Shown: positions 19,020 to 28,609 of the stretch, piece by piece
How the letters are laid out: every line of letters begins with the position of its first letter
How positions within the stretch are numbered: the stretch's first letter is position 1
Assembly: GCF_900142725.1 (NCBI RefSeq)
Contig: NZ_FRBW01000001.1
Coordinates: 992,001 to 1,056,000, forward strand
Reading direction: 5' to 3'
Source of the DNA: Roseibium suaedae
GTDB taxonomy: Bacteria > Pseudomonadota > Alphaproteobacteria > Rhizobiales > Stappiaceae
Length of the DNA stretch: 64,000 nt
Program-made: the position numbers and the translations under genes
The notes under the pieces: generated by a model
The model's input: the letters and a program-made list of their open reading frames with translations, nothing else
Told to the model about the DNA's origin: nothing
Databases searched by the model: none

Positions 19020-19033
19020 TTGATCTTTCTCAA
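19020..19033. promoter_or_regulatory. FixK/FNR-type box between hemN and the AbrB-like gene
   Basis: TTGAT-CTTT-CTCAA, matching 9 of 10 arm positions of TTGAT-N4-ATCAA (read on the minus strand: TTGAG-AAAG-ATCAA). It lies before hemN, a standard FixK target. It is also 21 bases before the + strand gene at 19055, where it could block rather than activate. Confidence 0.8.
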
Positions 19034-19054
19034 CTGCCGAAAAAGGGTTCCAGC

Positions 19055-20089
19055 GTGTTCGATCTGCGCCCGGCCGCCATTCTTGCCATGACACTTGCGC
19101 TCGGCGCGGTGGGGGGCTTGCTCTTCACGTTCATCGGACTTCCTGCTGCCTGGCTCTCGGGAGCCATGATCGTGGTTGCCATCGCCGCCCTGTCGCGGCT
19201 GCCGGTGGCCATTCCCGGTCTCATGCGCAATGGGCTTTTCATCATTCTCGGCCTGTCCATGGGCGCGGGCGTCAGTCCGGATGTCGTGCAGCGGGTCAGC
19301 CAGTGGCCGGTTTCCATGGCGGTGCTGTTTCTCGTGGTGATTCTCGTCACGCTCGCGACCTATGCCTTCCTGCGGATCACAGCAGGTTGGGACCGCACCT
19401 CCGCCTATTTCGGGGCGCTGCCCGGGGCCTTGTCCTTCGTCATGGCACTTGCGGCGGAAACCAAGTCGGATCTCGCCCGGATCGCCGCCTCCCAATCGAT
19501 CCGCCTGCTGATTCTGGTGGCGGTCCTGCCTTATGCGGTGACCGGCAGCACGGATCATGTGATGCATGGCATGGAGCGGCCGGTCCTGCCGACACTCACG
19601 GAACTGGCAGTTCTCTTTGCGCTATGCACGGCTGCCAGCCTGCTTGCAGTGCGTCTCCGCCTGCCGGGCGGGTGGCTCACCGGCGCCTTCTTCATGAGCT
19701 CTGCGCTCAATGCCACGGGCACGATCCCGGTGGCGCTGCCCCAATGGATGCTGATTCCCTGTTACATCGGCCTTGGCTGTTTCATCGGCTGCCGGTTCGA
19801 GCAGACCACCTGGCGCTCGTTCCTGTCCATGATTGGGGTCGGGCTGGGCGCCGTCGGGGTTGGCCTTGCCGTTTCGGCCGGTGCGGCCTGGGCCGTTTCC
19901 TACGCCCTGGGCTTGCCATTCGGACAGCTTCTGCTTGCCTATGCCCCCGGCGGACTGGAAGTCATGACGTTGCTGGCCTTCATGCTGGACCTGGATCCGG
20001 CCTTCGTTGCGGCCCATCAGCTTGCCCGTTACATCGGCATGGTCCTTCTCCTTCCAATCGTCACGGCGCTGGTTTTGAGGAAACGCTAA
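19055..20089 (+). CDS. AbrB-type duplicated membrane protein (putative transporter)
   Basis: 344 residues, almost entirely hydrophobic, with about ten membrane segments in two similar halves. The repeated pattern (LGAVGGLLFTFIGLPAAWLSGAMI and LLAVRLRLPGGWLTGAFFMSSAL) marks the AbrB-duplication membrane family. That family is often misnamed ammonia monooxygenase or transcriptional regulator; it has no DNA-binding domain. Conserved GALPGALSFVMALA and YAPGGLEVMTLLAF segments are present. Substrate unknown. The gene is divergent from hemN and shares its short promoter region. Confidence 0.82.
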   Translation: MFDLRPAAILAMTLALGAVGGLLFTFIGLPAAWLSGAMIVVAIAALSRLPVAIPGLMRNGLFIILGLSMGAGVSPDVVQRVSQWPVSMAVLFLVVILVTLATYAFLRITAGWDRTSAYFGALPGALSFVMALAAETKSDLARIAASQSIRLLILVAVLPYAVTGSTDHVMHGMERPVLPTLTELAVLFALCTAASLLAVRLRLPGGWLTGAFFMSSALNATGTIPVALPQWMLIPCYIGLGCFIGCRFEQTTWRSFLSMIGVGLGAVGVGLAVSAGAAWAVSYALGLPFGQLLLAYAPGGLEVMTLLAFMLDLDPAFVAAHQLARYIGMVLLLPIVTALVLRKR

Positions 20090-20435
20090 GCTGCCGTAAT
20101 ACATGCGGTATTTTGTCTCTCACACGCTCCGGGGGCATATTGGGTCTTCTCATCCGCTGATATTTCGGACACTGTTAGCTATGCGGGACCAGCAGCTGAA
20201 AGAGGGGTCGGCGGTTGATGCCTCTTTTTTGCATGTCCGCTATTCTGAGTTGTGTTGCGTGGGTGTTGGTGCTTGGCGGTGTGCGCCAATTGCCGCACTC
20301 GAGGAACTGACCGGCGGTTTTCTAGAGGGGCAGAGGGGCAGGTTGATTTGAATCAACGTGTCTTGCCGCGCAACGTGCGCATGGTCCGTCTAATCGTTGG
20401 CACAGTGTAACGATTGATAAGACTGGGGCGCGAAA
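20090..20435 (+). other. Upstream region of the ccoN operon
   Basis: 346 bases without a gene. The distal part has no feature I can name; a frame at 20103-20351 has no protein-like character. The proximal part holds the FixK box at 20343-20356 and presumably the ccoN promoter and leader. Confidence 0.6.
20343..20356 (+). promoter_or_regulatory. Perfect FixK/FNR box before ccoN
   Basis: TTGAT-TTGA-ATCAA, a perfect match to the consensus, with its centre 86 bases upstream of the ccoN ATG. This is the standard arrangement for FixK- or Fnr-activated ccoNOQP operons. Confidence 0.92.
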
Positions 20436-22091
20436 ATGGCACAGACCAAGGCCAGACTCATCACGCTCGAGGAAGGACTGTTTGCAGCTTTCCTTGTGGT
20501 GTTGGCATTCGCCTGCCTAATCGTAGCAGGCAAAACATACGACCAAGTGATGGCATTTCACGCAACCATCGGAGCCCTTGTGGCTGCCGGCGGTGTGTTC
20601 GCCATCTTCAAAACTTTCTTCGACAGTGACGGCACGCTGGCTCCGCAGGAGATCAACGGCAAGCCGAACTACAACATGGGGCCGGTCAAGTTCGGCACCG
20701 TGGCAGCCATGTTCTGGGGTGTCGCAGGCTTCACCGTAGGCCTGATCATCGCGTCCCAGCTCGCCTGGCCGGCATTGAACTTCGACCTTCCCTGGACGAA
20801 TTTCGGCCGCCTGCGTCCGCTGCACACTTCCGCAGTGATCTTTGCCTTTGGTGGCAACGTGCTTCTGGCAACCTCCATGTATGTGGTCCAGCGCACCTGC
20901 CGCGCCCGCATGCCGGGCCGTGTGCTGCCCTGGTTCGTGATCATCGGCTACAACGCCTTCATCGTGATTGCCGGCACGGGCTACCTTCTGGGTGCAACCC
21001 AGGGCAAGGAATACGCCGAGCCGGAATGGTATGCCGACCTTTGGCTGACCATTGTCTGGGTGGCATATCTGTTCCTGTTCCTTGGAACGTTGTGGAAGCG
21101 CAAAGAGCCGCACATCTATGTGGCAAACTGGTTCTACCTGGCCTTCATCGTGACGATCGCGATGCTGCATCTGGTCAACAACGCCACCATTCCGGTGTCG
21201 GTGTTCGGTACCAAATCCTACATCGTCTGGTCCGGTGTACAGGATGCCATGGTTCAGTGGTGGTACGGCCATAACGCGGTGGGCTTCTTCCTGACCGCCG
21301 GCTTCCTGGCCATCATGTACTACTTCGTTCCGAAGCGCGCTGGCCGGCCGGTTTATTCCTACCGCCTGTCCATCGTTCACTTCTGGGCGCTGATCTTCAT
21401 CTACATCTGGGCTGGTCCTCACCACCTGCACTACACGGCTCTGCCGCAGTGGGCTTCGACCCTCGGTGCGACCTTCTCGATCATCCTGTGGATGCCGTCC
21501 TGGGGTGGCATGATCAACGGTCTGATGACCCTGTCCGGCGCATGGGACAAGCTGAGAACCGACCCGGTTCTGCGCATGCTCGTCGTGTCGGTCGCCTTCT
21601 ACGGCATGTCGACCTTCGAAGGTCCGCTCATGTCCGTTCGTGCGGTCAACTCGCTGTCGCACTACACCGACTGGACCATTGGCCACGTGCACTCCGGTGC
21701 CCTGGGCTGGGTGGGCTACATTTCCTTCGGTGCGCTCTACTGCCTGGTTCCCTGGCTGTGGAACAAGAAGAGCCTCTACTCGCTGAAGCTTGTGGACTGG
21801 CACTTCTGGCTGTCGACCCTCGGTATTGTTCTGTACATCACCGCAATGTGGGTCTCCGGCATCATGCAGGGCCTGATGTGGCGCGCCTACGACAAGCTCG
21901 GCTTCCTTGAATACTCGTTCATCGAAACCGTTGAAGCGATGTTCCCCTACTATGCGATCCGTGCAGCTGGCGGCTTCTTGTTCGTCCTCGGCTCTCTGAT
22001 CATGGCCTACAATCTATGGATGACCGTTCGTCACGGCGAGGCTGCTGAAGCCGAAGCCAATCCGAGCGGCGCTCTGGCTGCGGCCGAATAA
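20436..22091 (+). CDS. ccoN: cbb3-type cytochrome c oxidase subunit I CcoN
   Basis: 551 residues, the catalytic heme-copper subunit in the inner membrane. Expected metal ligands are visible: His130 (low-spin heme b) in [12 protein letters not shown], His279 (CuB) in WWYGHN, His329/His330 (CuB) in GPHHLHY, and His417/His419 (heme b3 and heme b) in GHVHSG. It carries the extra N-terminal membrane segment common in alphaproteobacterial CcoN. It reduces O2 with very high affinity and pumps protons. It is first gene of ccoNOQP, preceded by a perfect FixK box, so expression should rise at low oxygen. Confidence 0.98.
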   Translation: MAQTKARLITLEEGLFAAFLVVLAFACLIVAGKTYDQVMAFHATIGALVAAGGVFAIFKTFFDSDGTLAPQEINGKPNYNMGPVKFGTVAAMFWGVAGFTVGLIIASQLAWPALNFDLPWTNFGRLRPLHTSAVIFAFGGNVLLATSMYVVQRTCRARMPGRVLPWFVIIGYNAFIVIAGTGYLLGATQGKEYAEPEWYADLWLTIVWVAYLFLFLGTLWKRKEPHIYVANWFYLAFIVTIAMLHLVNNATIPVSVFGTKSYIVWSGVQDAMVQWWYGHNAVGFFLTAGFLAIMYYFVPKRAGRPVYSYRLSIVHFWALIFIYIWAGPHHLHYTALPQWASTLGATFSIILWMPSWGGMINGLMTLSGAWDKLRTDPVLRMLVVSVAFYGMSTFEGPLMSVRAVNSLSHYTDWTIGHVHSGALGWVGYISFGALYCLVPWLWNKKSLYSLKLVDWHFWLSTLGIVLYITAMWVSGIMQGLMWRAYDKLGFLEYSFIETVEAMFPYYAIRAAGGFLFVLGSLIMAYNLWMTVRHGEAAEAEANPSGALAAAE

Positions 22092-22106
22092 GGGGGAGGA
22101 GACAAA

Positions 22107-22841
22107 ATGTCTGTTTGGGCAAAACACCAAATCTTCGAAAAGAACTCTATCGTTCTCCTCGTCGGCATTCTGGTCATGGTCGCCATCGGCGGCCTGGTCG
22201 AAATCGCTCCGCTCTTCTACCTGAAGAGCACGATCGAGAAGACCGAGGGCGTTCGTCCCTATACGCCGCTCGAACTGGCCGGCCGTAACATCTACATCCG
22301 TGAAGGCTGCTATCTCTGCCACTCGCAGATGATCCGCCCGATGCGGGACGAGATGGAACGCTATGGCCATTTCTCCCTGGCTGCGGAGTCCATGTATGAC
22401 CATCCGTTCCAGTGGGGCTCCAAGCGTACCGGTCCGGACCTTGCACGCGTTGGCGGCAAGTACTCCGACGACTGGCACGTCGCCCACCTGGTGGACCCGC
22501 GTGCGGTTGTTCCGGCATCGGTCATGCCCGGCTATCCTTTCCTGAAGGAAAACCGGCTGAACACCCGGGACATCGAAAGCCACCTGAAGGTCAACGAAGT
22601 CATCGGCGTGCCCTACACACAGGAGCAGATTGACGCAGCAGCCAAGGACATCCTGGCGCAGGCCCAGCCTGACACGGATGCCGCGGATGCCTTCCTTGAG
22701 CGGTACCCGACCGCAGTCGTTCGCGACTACGACGGCAACCCGAAGGAAGTCACGGAAATGGACGCTCTCGTCGCCTATCTCCAGATGCTCGGCACCACCG
22801 TCGACTTCTCGATCTACGACGACAAGGCAAACCTGAGGTGA
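22107..22841 (+). CDS. ccoO: cbb3 oxidase subunit II CcoO (mono-heme cytochrome c)
   Basis: 244 residues with one N-terminal membrane anchor (about 14-36) and a periplasmic cytochrome c domain. The heme c site is CYLCH (Cys68, Cys71, His72), and the adjacent [10 protein letters not shown] block is typical of CcoO. It passes electrons from CcoP to the CcoN heme b. It starts 15 bases after ccoN with GGGGGAGGAG upstream and is co-transcribed with it. Confidence 0.98.
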   Translation: MSVWAKHQIFEKNSIVLLVGILVMVAIGGLVEIAPLFYLKSTIEKTEGVRPYTPLELAGRNIYIREGCYLCHSQMIRPMRDEMERYGHFSLAAESMYDHPFQWGSKRTGPDLARVGGKYSDDWHVAHLVDPRAVVPASVMPGYPFLKENRLNTRDIESHLKVNEVIGVPYTQEQIDAAAKDILAQAQPDTDAADAFLERYPTAVVRDYDGNPKEVTEMDALVAYLQMLGTTVDFSIYDDKANLR

Positions 22842-22845
22842 TGCG

Positions 22846-23001
22846 ATGAATGAGACCTACACTGCCTTCGCAGGTTTCGCTCAGACCTGGGGCCTTCTCT
22901 ACTTCATGATCATGTTTGGCGCTGTCCTGGCCTACGCATTGTGGCCGAAGAACCGCAAGGGGTTCGAAGACGCCGCTCAGATCCCGTTGCGGGAGGATTG
23001 A
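22846..23001 (+). CDS. ccoQ: cbb3 oxidase small subunit CcoQ
   Basis: 51 residues, starting 4 bases after the ccoO stop and ending 3 bases before the ccoP start. One membrane helix (WGLLYFMIMFGAVLAYALW, about 15-33) is followed by the CcoQ-type cytoplasmic tail (PKNRKGFEDAAQIPL). In other species CcoQ stabilises CcoP within the complex. The position and the P-K-N-R-x2-F-x2-A pattern make the call firm despite the small size. Confidence 0.95.
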   Translation: MNETYTAFAGFAQTWGLLYFMIMFGAVLAYALWPKNRKGFEDAAQIPLRED

Positions 23002-23004
23002 TCC

Positions 23005-23883
23005 ATGTCGGAAACACATAAGACAGAAATCGACAAGATTACGGGTGTCGAGACCACCGGTCACGAGTGGGACGGCCTGAAGGAACTGAACAACCCGCTG
23101 CCACGCTGGTGGCTCTATTCCTTCTACGCCTGTATCCTGTGGGCCATCGGTTACTGGGTCATCTATCCGGCCTGGCCGCTGGTCTCCGGATACACCACAG
23201 GTGTCATGGGCTACAGCCAGCGCGCCGACGCCATTGCCGACTATGAAGCCGGCATGGCAGAGCGCGCCGTCACCGGGGCAAAGCTGGTGGATGCTTCCTT
23301 CGAGGACATCCGCACCACCCCGGAACTCCTGGAGTTCGCCAATGCCAACGGGGCAGCCGCTTTCGGCGACAACTGCGCTCCGTGTCACGGGTCCGGTGCA
23401 ACCGGTTCCAAGGGCTATCCGAACCTGCAGGACGACAACTGGCTGTGGGGCGGCACGATCGACCAGATCTACCAGACGATCGAGTTCGGTATCCGGTCCG
23501 GTCATGACGAAGCCCACATCGGCGACATGCCGGCCTTTGGCCGCGATGAGCTGCTGACCAAGGAACAGATCGATCAGGTGGCCAACTTCGTTGCCTCCAA
23601 GACCGGCCTGGAAACGGACGCAGGCGCCGATCTGGAAGCTGGTGCCACGGTCTATGCCGACAATTGTGCGGCCTGCCATGGCGAAGATCTGAAGGGCATG
23701 CAGGAAATGGGTGCCCCGAACCTGACCGCCGCGACCTTCCTCTATGGGAAGTCCCTGGCTGCGATCAAGTCCCAGGTCACCAACCCGCATAACGGCGTGA
23801 TGCCGTCCTGGGAAGGCCGCCTGGATCCGGCGACGATCAAGTCGCTTGCCGTCTACGTCCACTCCTTCGGTGGTGGCCAGTAA
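23005..23883 (+). CDS. ccoP: cbb3 oxidase subunit III CcoP (di-heme cytochrome c)
   Basis: 292 residues: a cytoplasmic N-terminus, one membrane helix (about 36-58, WWLYSFYACILWAIGYWVIY) and two periplasmic cytochrome c domains. Heme sites are CAPCH (Cys124, Cys127, His128) and CAACH (Cys221, Cys224, His225), with later MPAFG and MPSW Met ligands. It accepts electrons from soluble cytochrome c. It is last gene of the oxidase structural operon; a strong hairpin follows before ccoG. Confidence 0.98.
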   Translation: MSETHKTEIDKITGVETTGHEWDGLKELNNPLPRWWLYSFYACILWAIGYWVIYPAWPLVSGYTTGVMGYSQRADAIADYEAGMAERAVTGAKLVDASFEDIRTTPELLEFANANGAAAFGDNCAPCHGSGATGSKGYPNLQDDNWLWGGTIDQIYQTIEFGIRSGHDEAHIGDMPAFGRDELLTKEQIDQVANFVASKTGLETDAGADLEAGATVYADNCAACHGEDLKGMQEMGAPNLTAATFLYGKSLAAIKSQVTNPHNGVMPSWEGRLDPATIKSLAVYVHSFGGGQ

Positions 23884-23921
23884 GACGGTCTGAAAGACCA
23901 CACCGGAATCTGACCGGTTTG

Positions 23922-23955
23922 ATCCGGCGCAAGGCGTCAAAACCTTGCGCCGGAT
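23922..23955 (+). terminator. Intercistronic hairpin between ccoP and ccoG
   Basis: ATCCGGCGCAAGG (23922-23934) pairs perfectly over 13 bases with CCTTGCGCCGGAT (23943-23955), with loop CGTCAAAA. No T run follows. It may attenuate read-through into ccoG-fixHIS or protect the 3' end of the oxidase mRNA. Confidence 0.65.
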
Positions 23956-24047
23956 AATCAGGAGACAGCACGGGCGGGCACGTCCGCCTCGTGCCGGAAC
24001 CCACAGGATCCTTTTGGGGCAGGATCCGGAACAGAAGGACGGACGGC

Positions 24048-25502
24048 ATGAGCGCCGACACCGAACACGGGCACGGTGGCGAACCTGAGGAATGGTTCGC
24101 ATCGGCCAAGAAGATCTATCCGATGGCAGTCCATGGGCTCTTCCGGAAGATCAAATGGACCCTGCTCTTCATCACTCTCGGAATTTACTACTTCCTGCCC
24201 TTCATCCGCTTTGACCGGGGTCCGAACGCGCCCGATCAGGCGGTTCTGGTCGACCTGACCGGCCGGCGCGCCTATTTCTTCTTCATCGAGATCTGGCCGC
24301 AGGAAGTCTACTACCTCACGGGTCTTCTGATCCTGGCAGCCGTTGCCCTGTTCCTGATGAATGCTGTGGCTGGCCGCATCTGGTGCGGCTATCTCTGCCC
24401 TCAGACCGTCTGGACGGATCTCTTCCTCTTCATCGAGCGGAAGGTAGAAGGCGACCGGCGTGAGCGGATTGCCTTCGACAAGGAGCCCTGGACCGGCAAG
24501 AAGATCGCCAAGCGTGCGACCAAGCATTTCCTCTGGCTGATGATTGCCTGGTGGACCGGCGGCGCATGGGTGCTCTATTTCGCCGATGCCCCGACGCTGG
24601 TTACCGAACTCGCAACCTTCCAGGCTCCCTGGAGCGCCTATATCTGGATCGGCATCCTGACCTCCACTACCTATCTGCTGGCAGGTTTCATGCGCGAGCA
24701 GGTGTGCATCTACATGTGCCCCTGGCCTCGTATCCAGGCGGCCCTGACAGACGAGAAGGCACTCAACGTCACCTACCGCTGGGACCGGGGTGAGCCGCGC
24801 GGCTCTCTGAAGCACAACAAGCAGCTGGAGGCCGAAGGTCTTCCCGCCGGTGATTGCGTCGACTGCGCCCAATGCTTCCATGCCTGCCCGACAGGGGTCG
24901 ATATCCGCAAGGGCCTGCAGCTCGACTGCATCCAGTGCGGGCTCTGTATCGATGCCTGTGACACGGTGATGACCAAGGTCGGTAAGCCGACGGGTCTGAT
25001 CGGCTATGACACGGATGAAAACATCCAGCGCCGGATCGAGGGCAAGGACCCGATCTACAGCATCGTCCGCCCGCGCACGATCATCTACGCAGCGGTCATC
25101 GTCGCTGTCGGACTGACCATGCTCACCGCGCTGCTGACCCGCGATTTCGCCGGCATCAACGCGCTGCATGACCGCAACCCGATCTATGTGATCCAGACGG
25201 ACGGCTCGATCCGCAACGGCTATTCTGTCCGCCTGCTCAACAAGCGTACCCATACAAGGCACTTCATGCTTCATGTAGAAGGGATGCCGCAGGGGACGAA
25301 GGTTGAGGCTGTCGGTGTGGACACAACCTTTGCCGACCGGCCAATCATTGAGATCGGACCGGACCAGACCCGCGAGCTGCGCGTTCTGGTCACGTCTCCG
25401 GCTGGTGTGAAAATGCCGGAAAGCACGCCGATTGTCTTCCGCCTGACTGAGTCCGTGATGGGAGAGGTCGTGACGGCAAAAGACTTCTTCAAGGCGCCGT
25501 GA
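24048..25502 (+). CDS. ccoG: CcoG/FixG membrane ferredoxin-type cupric reductase
   Basis: 484 residues from ATG 24048; the frame is open further upstream without homologous sequence. Several membrane segments in the N-terminal half are interrupted by a CGYLCPQTVW motif and a CPWPRIQ motif. They are followed by two 4Fe-4S motifs (CVDCAQCFHACP and CIQCGLCIDAC), another helix and a C-terminal immunoglobulin-like periplasmic domain. CcoG is reported to reduce Cu(II) to Cu(I) during cbb3 assembly. First gene of the ccoG-fixH-fixI-fixS assembly operon. I found no convincing FixK box directly upstream, so it may rely on read-through from ccoP. Confidence 0.96.
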   Translation: MSADTEHGHGGEPEEWFASAKKIYPMAVHGLFRKIKWTLLFITLGIYYFLPFIRFDRGPNAPDQAVLVDLTGRRAYFFFIEIWPQEVYYLTGLLILAAVALFLMNAVAGRIWCGYLCPQTVWTDLFLFIERKVEGDRRERIAFDKEPWTGKKIAKRATKHFLWLMIAWWTGGAWVLYFADAPTLVTELATFQAPWSAYIWIGILTSTTYLLAGFMREQVCIYMCPWPRIQAALTDEKALNVTYRWDRGEPRGSLKHNKQLEAEGLPAGDCVDCAQCFHACPTGVDIRKGLQLDCIQCGLCIDACDTVMTKVGKPTGLIGYDTDENIQRRIEGKDPIYSIVRPRTIIYAAVIVAVGLTMLTALLTRDFAGINALHDRNPIYVIQTDGSIRNGYSVRLLNKRTHTRHFMLHVEGMPQGTKVEAVGVDTTFADRPIIEIGPDQTRELRVLVTSPAGVKMPESTPIVFRLTESVMGEVVTAKDFFKAP

Positions 25503-25513
25503 GGCAGAGCAGG

Positions 25514-26035
25514 ATGGAAACCATGACACAAACCGTATCTGGCACGAAGCCTGCCCGCGAGCTGACCGGACGTGGCGTCCTGATGTGGCTGCTCGGCTTC
25601 TTCGGACTGGTCTTTGCGGCCAATGGCGTCTTCATCTACTACGCCCTGGGGACATTCCCCGGGGTGGTGGTGGAGAGCTCCTACAAGGCTGGACAGGAAT
25701 ATAACCAGACCATTGCGGCGGCCACCGCTCAAAGCGAGCGCGGCTGGAAGGTCGGGGTGGACCTGACCCGCGGCCTGACCGGCTCCGGCGATGTCCGCGT
25801 GGAAGCGCGCGACAAGACCGGTGCCCCGCTGACGGGTCTGGCTTTCACGGCAACGCTGAAGCATCCGGTCTATCAGGGCCAGGATCTGACCGTTGACCTT
25901 GGCGAGACAGAGAGCGGTGTCTACACCGGCAAGCTCGATGCGCTTCCGGCGGGCAACTGGCAGCTGGAAGTCGTCGCCATGCAGAATGGCGAAAGGATAT
26001 TCCTGTCCGAAAACCGTGTGTTCCTGAACGAGTAG
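25514..26035 (+). CDS. fixH: FixH cbb3 assembly membrane protein
   Basis: About 173 residues. An N-terminal membrane helix (VLMWLLGFFGLVFAANGVFIYYAL) is followed by the FixH motif SSYKAGQEYNQ and a beta-rich periplasmic domain ending ENRVFLNE. FixH/CcoH is needed for assembly or stability of cbb3 oxidase. ATG 25514 and ATG 25523 are both possible starts; the first sits 11 bases past the ccoG stop with GAGG upstream, the second has AGGA 9 bases away. It lies between ccoG and fixI as usual. Confidence 0.93.
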   Translation: METMTQTVSGTKPARELTGRGVLMWLLGFFGLVFAANGVFIYYALGTFPGVVVESSYKAGQEYNQTIAAATAQSERGWKVGVDLTRGLTGSGDVRVEARDKTGAPLTGLAFTATLKHPVYQGQDLTVDLGETESGVYTGKLDALPAGNWQLEVVAMQNGERIFLSENRVFLNE

Positions 26036-26044
26036 AGGTCTGCC

Positions 26045-28252
26045 GTGACCGTGCATATGCGCGATTGGGATGCCTTCACCACCCCGGCCCGTGAGGGCGC
26101 TGAAGACGGGGTGGTGCACATGGATCTGGCGGTGGAGGGGATCACCTGCGCCGCCTGCATGGGCGATATCGAGCGCGGCCTGTCCCGGCTGCCCGGTCTC
26201 GTCAATGCCCGGGTGAACCTCACCAGCCACCGTCTTGCGGTGGAATGGGTCAAGGACAAGACGTCTCCGGATGACATCATCTCGGAACTGTCCAGGCTCG
26301 GCTACACGGCGCATCCTTTTGATCCGGCCTCCCAGAAGCAGCATCAGGACAAGACCGGCAAGCAGCTCCTCAGGGCGCTGGCCGTTGCCGGATTTGCGGG
26401 CATGAACATCATGCTCCTCTCGGTCTCCGTCTGGTCCGGCAATATCACCGACATCACACCGGAAACCCGGGACTTCTTCCACTGGCTTTCGGCTCTGATC
26501 GGCCTGCCGACGGTGGCCTATTGCGGCCGCGTGTTCTTCGTCAGCGCGTTCAAGGCGGTGCGGGCAGGGCGGCTCAACATGGATGTGCCGATCTCCATCG
26601 GCGTTCTCCTTGCTGTCGGTCTGTCGCTGGTCCAGACCATTCAGCATCACCACATGGTCTATTTCGAATCCGCCGTGATGCTGCTGTTCTTCCTGCTGGT
26701 CGGGCGCTATCTCGACCACATGATGCGGGGACGCACCCGCTCGCTGGCGGAAAACATTGCGGCTCTTAAGGCCGAAGTGGCCGTGCGCATCAACCCGGAT
26801 GGCACTGTGCGCGAAGTGCCCCTGTCCAAGATCGATCCGGGTGATCTGGTTCTGGTCAGCGCCGGGGAACGGATCCCGGTTGACGGGCGTGTCGTGCAGG
26901 GCAATTCGGAAATCGACCAGAGCCTGGTCACCGGCGAGACGCTTCTGGTGGCCGTTGCGCCCGGCGCCGATGTTTTTGCCGGGACCGTCAATGGCGACGG
27001 AACGCTGCACCTTCGGGTCAGTGCCGCTTCGGGGGCAACGCTTCTGGATGAGGTCAACAGGCTGCTGGAGACGGCGGCCCAGGCCAAGTCGCTTTATGTG
27101 CGTATTGCCGACAGGGCGGCCCGGCTATACGCCCCGATCGTTCACACGGCGTCTGCGATCACTTTCGCAGGCTGGCTGTTCTATGGCCTGGGCTGGCAGC
27201 CGTCGCTGGTGATTGCGATCTCGGTGCTGATCATCACCTGTCCCTGCGCGCTCGGGCTGGCTGTGCCTGCCGTACAGGTGGTCGCCTCCGGCCAATTGTT
27301 CCGCTCTGGCGTGTTGCTGAATTCCGGGGATGCGATCGAGCGGCTGGCGGATGCGGACATGATCGTGTTCGACAAGACCGGCACGCTGACAATCGCAGCT
27401 CCTGATCTCCTCGATCCTGATGGCATTCCTGAAGGTCTGCTCGCCAAGGCACGGCGGCTGGCGGTTTCCAGCCGGCATCCGCTTTCCCGTGCCCTGTCCG
27501 AAGGGGCCGGCAATCTCGTGCCCTTTGCAGACGTGCGTGAAGTCACCGGATCTGGCGTCGAAACCCAGACAGATGGCAAGCTTCTGCGACTGGGCAGCCC
27601 GGCATTCTGCGGTGTTGAAGAGGCAGAGCTTGCCGAAGTTTCTGCCCTTTATCCCGGTGCGTCCTTTCTGGCGGTGCGCCATGGAGACGAGCCTGCCTGT
27701 CTCTTGCCGCTGGGCCAGAGCCTCAAGGCGGATGCGGTCAAGGTCATCGGGCTTCTTCGGGACAAGGGGTACGAGCTGGAGATTCTGTCCGGTGACCGGG
27801 AAGGGGCTGTGCGGACGGCCGCCGAGGATCTGGGCATTTCCAGCTGGCACGCAGGGCTGAAGCCTGCGGACAAGATTGCCCGTCTGGAAGAATTGAAGCA
27901 GGCGGGCCGCAAGGTCCTGATGGTCGGTGACGGCCTGAACGACGCTCCGGCGCTTGCGGGGGCTTATGTCTCCATGTCGCCGGTGTCTGCCGTGCATTTG
28001 TCCCAGGCCGCCGCAGATGCGGTGTTTTTGAGCGACAAGCTGCAGCCGGTTGCCGATGCTCTGGCCCTGTCCAAAAAGGCCCGGCGGGCGATTGAGGAAA
28101 ATCTCTGGATCTCTGCGATCTACAATGTCATTGCGGTGCCCGTGGCCGTTGCAGGCTTCGTGACCCCGCTGCTTGCCGCTGTCGCCATGTCGCTGTCGTC
28201 TCTGGCGGTGACCGCCAATGCCTTGCGGCTGCGCTGGGGCAATGACCGCTGA
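26045..28252 (+). CDS. fixI: FixI/CcoI copper-translocating P-type ATPase
   Basis: 735 residues. The N-terminal heavy-metal domain has CAAC (Cys35, Cys38). Eight membrane segments are expected, with the CPC ion motif at residues 399-401 (ITCPCALGLAVP), a TGE actuator motif (SLVTGETLL), phosphorylation Asp443 in DKTGT, HP (SSRHPLS) and GDGLNDAPAL. CcoI-type pumps export Cu(I) for insertion into the oxidase binuclear site rather than for copper resistance; the operon position supports that. GTG start with AGAGG 6 bases upstream, 9 bases after fixH. Confidence 0.96.
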   Translation: MTVHMRDWDAFTTPAREGAEDGVVHMDLAVEGITCAACMGDIERGLSRLPGLVNARVNLTSHRLAVEWVKDKTSPDDIISELSRLGYTAHPFDPASQKQHQDKTGKQLLRALAVAGFAGMNIMLLSVSVWSGNITDITPETRDFFHWLSALIGLPTVAYCGRVFFVSAFKAVRAGRLNMDVPISIGVLLAVGLSLVQTIQHHHMVYFESAVMLLFFLLVGRYLDHMMRGRTRSLAENIAALKAEVAVRINPDGTVREVPLSKIDPGDLVLVSAGERIPVDGRVVQGNSEIDQSLVTGETLLVAVAPGADVFAGTVNGDGTLHLRVSAASGATLLDEVNRLLETAAQAKSLYVRIADRAARLYAPIVHTASAITFAGWLFYGLGWQPSLVIAISVLIITCPCALGLAVPAVQVVASGQLFRSGVLLNSGDAIERLADADMIVFDKTGTLTIAAPDLLDPDGIPEGLLAKARRLAVSSRHPLSRALSEGAGNLVPFADVREVTGSGVETQTDGKLLRLGSPAFCGVEEAELAEVSALYPGASFLAVRHGDEPACLLPLGQSLKADAVKVIGLLRDKGYELEILSGDREGAVRTAAEDLGISSWHAGLKPADKIARLEELKQAGRKVLMVGDGLNDAPALAGAYVSMSPVSAVHLSQAAADAVFLSDKLQPVADALALSKKARRAIEENLWISAIYNVIAVPVAVAGFVTPLLAAVAMSLSSLAVTANALRLRWGNDR

Positions 28253-28328
28253 TCGCGTTTGAATGCGTGTCTTGCCGGTGGCCTCGCGTTTCCCGGTCAA
28301 GATCCTGAAGCCGCTAGGAGCTGCTCCC

Positions 28329-28487
28329 TTGTCTGTTCTGATCTATCTGATCCCCGTTGCGCTGTTTCTTGGAGGGCTTGGGCTCGTGGCCTTCCTGTGG
28401 AGCCTCAAGTCAGGACAATATGATGATCTGGAAGGCGCGAAGTGGCGTATCCTGAATGATGACGACCTGCCGGAGGACCGGAACTAG
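28329..28487 (+). CDS. fixS: FixS/CcoS small cbb3 assembly protein
   Basis: 52 residues from TTG 28329, chosen because AGGAG lies 8 bases upstream and the family N-terminus (M-x-VLIYLIPVALFLGG) begins exactly there; the upstream open part is not FixS-like. One membrane helix is followed by the hallmark SLKSGQYDDLEG and an acidic tail (DDDLPED). Needed for cofactor insertion into cbb3 oxidase. Last gene of ccoG-fixHIS; a hairpin follows about 75 bases downstream. Confidence 0.95.
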   Translation: MSVLIYLIPVALFLGGLGLVAFLWSLKSGQYDDLEGAKWRILNDDDLPEDRN

Positions 28488-28563
28488 GCGCACAGGAACG
28501 GGAGCGGAGCGCAGACGCGATCGCAAGCCAGGCTGAAAAGCAAGTCGTCAAGGGAAGGGGAGA

Positions 28564-28589
28564 ATGCGGTTTCGGCGGAGAAACCGCAT
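28564..28589. terminator. Perfect hairpin between fixS and the small membrane protein gene
   Basis: ATGCGGTTTC (28564-28573) pairs perfectly with GAAACCGCAT (28580-28589), loop GGCGGA. It lies between two convergent genes and may end transcription from both sides; there is no long T run. Confidence 0.6.
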
Positions 28590-28609
28590 CTCAATCTGGC
28601 TGAGATGCC

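Noticed and set aside
23918..23931. TTGATCCGGCGCAA before ccoG as a FixK box
   Set aside because: The left half is perfect but the right half matches only 3 of 5 bases, and the bases are part of the 13-bp hairpin stem.
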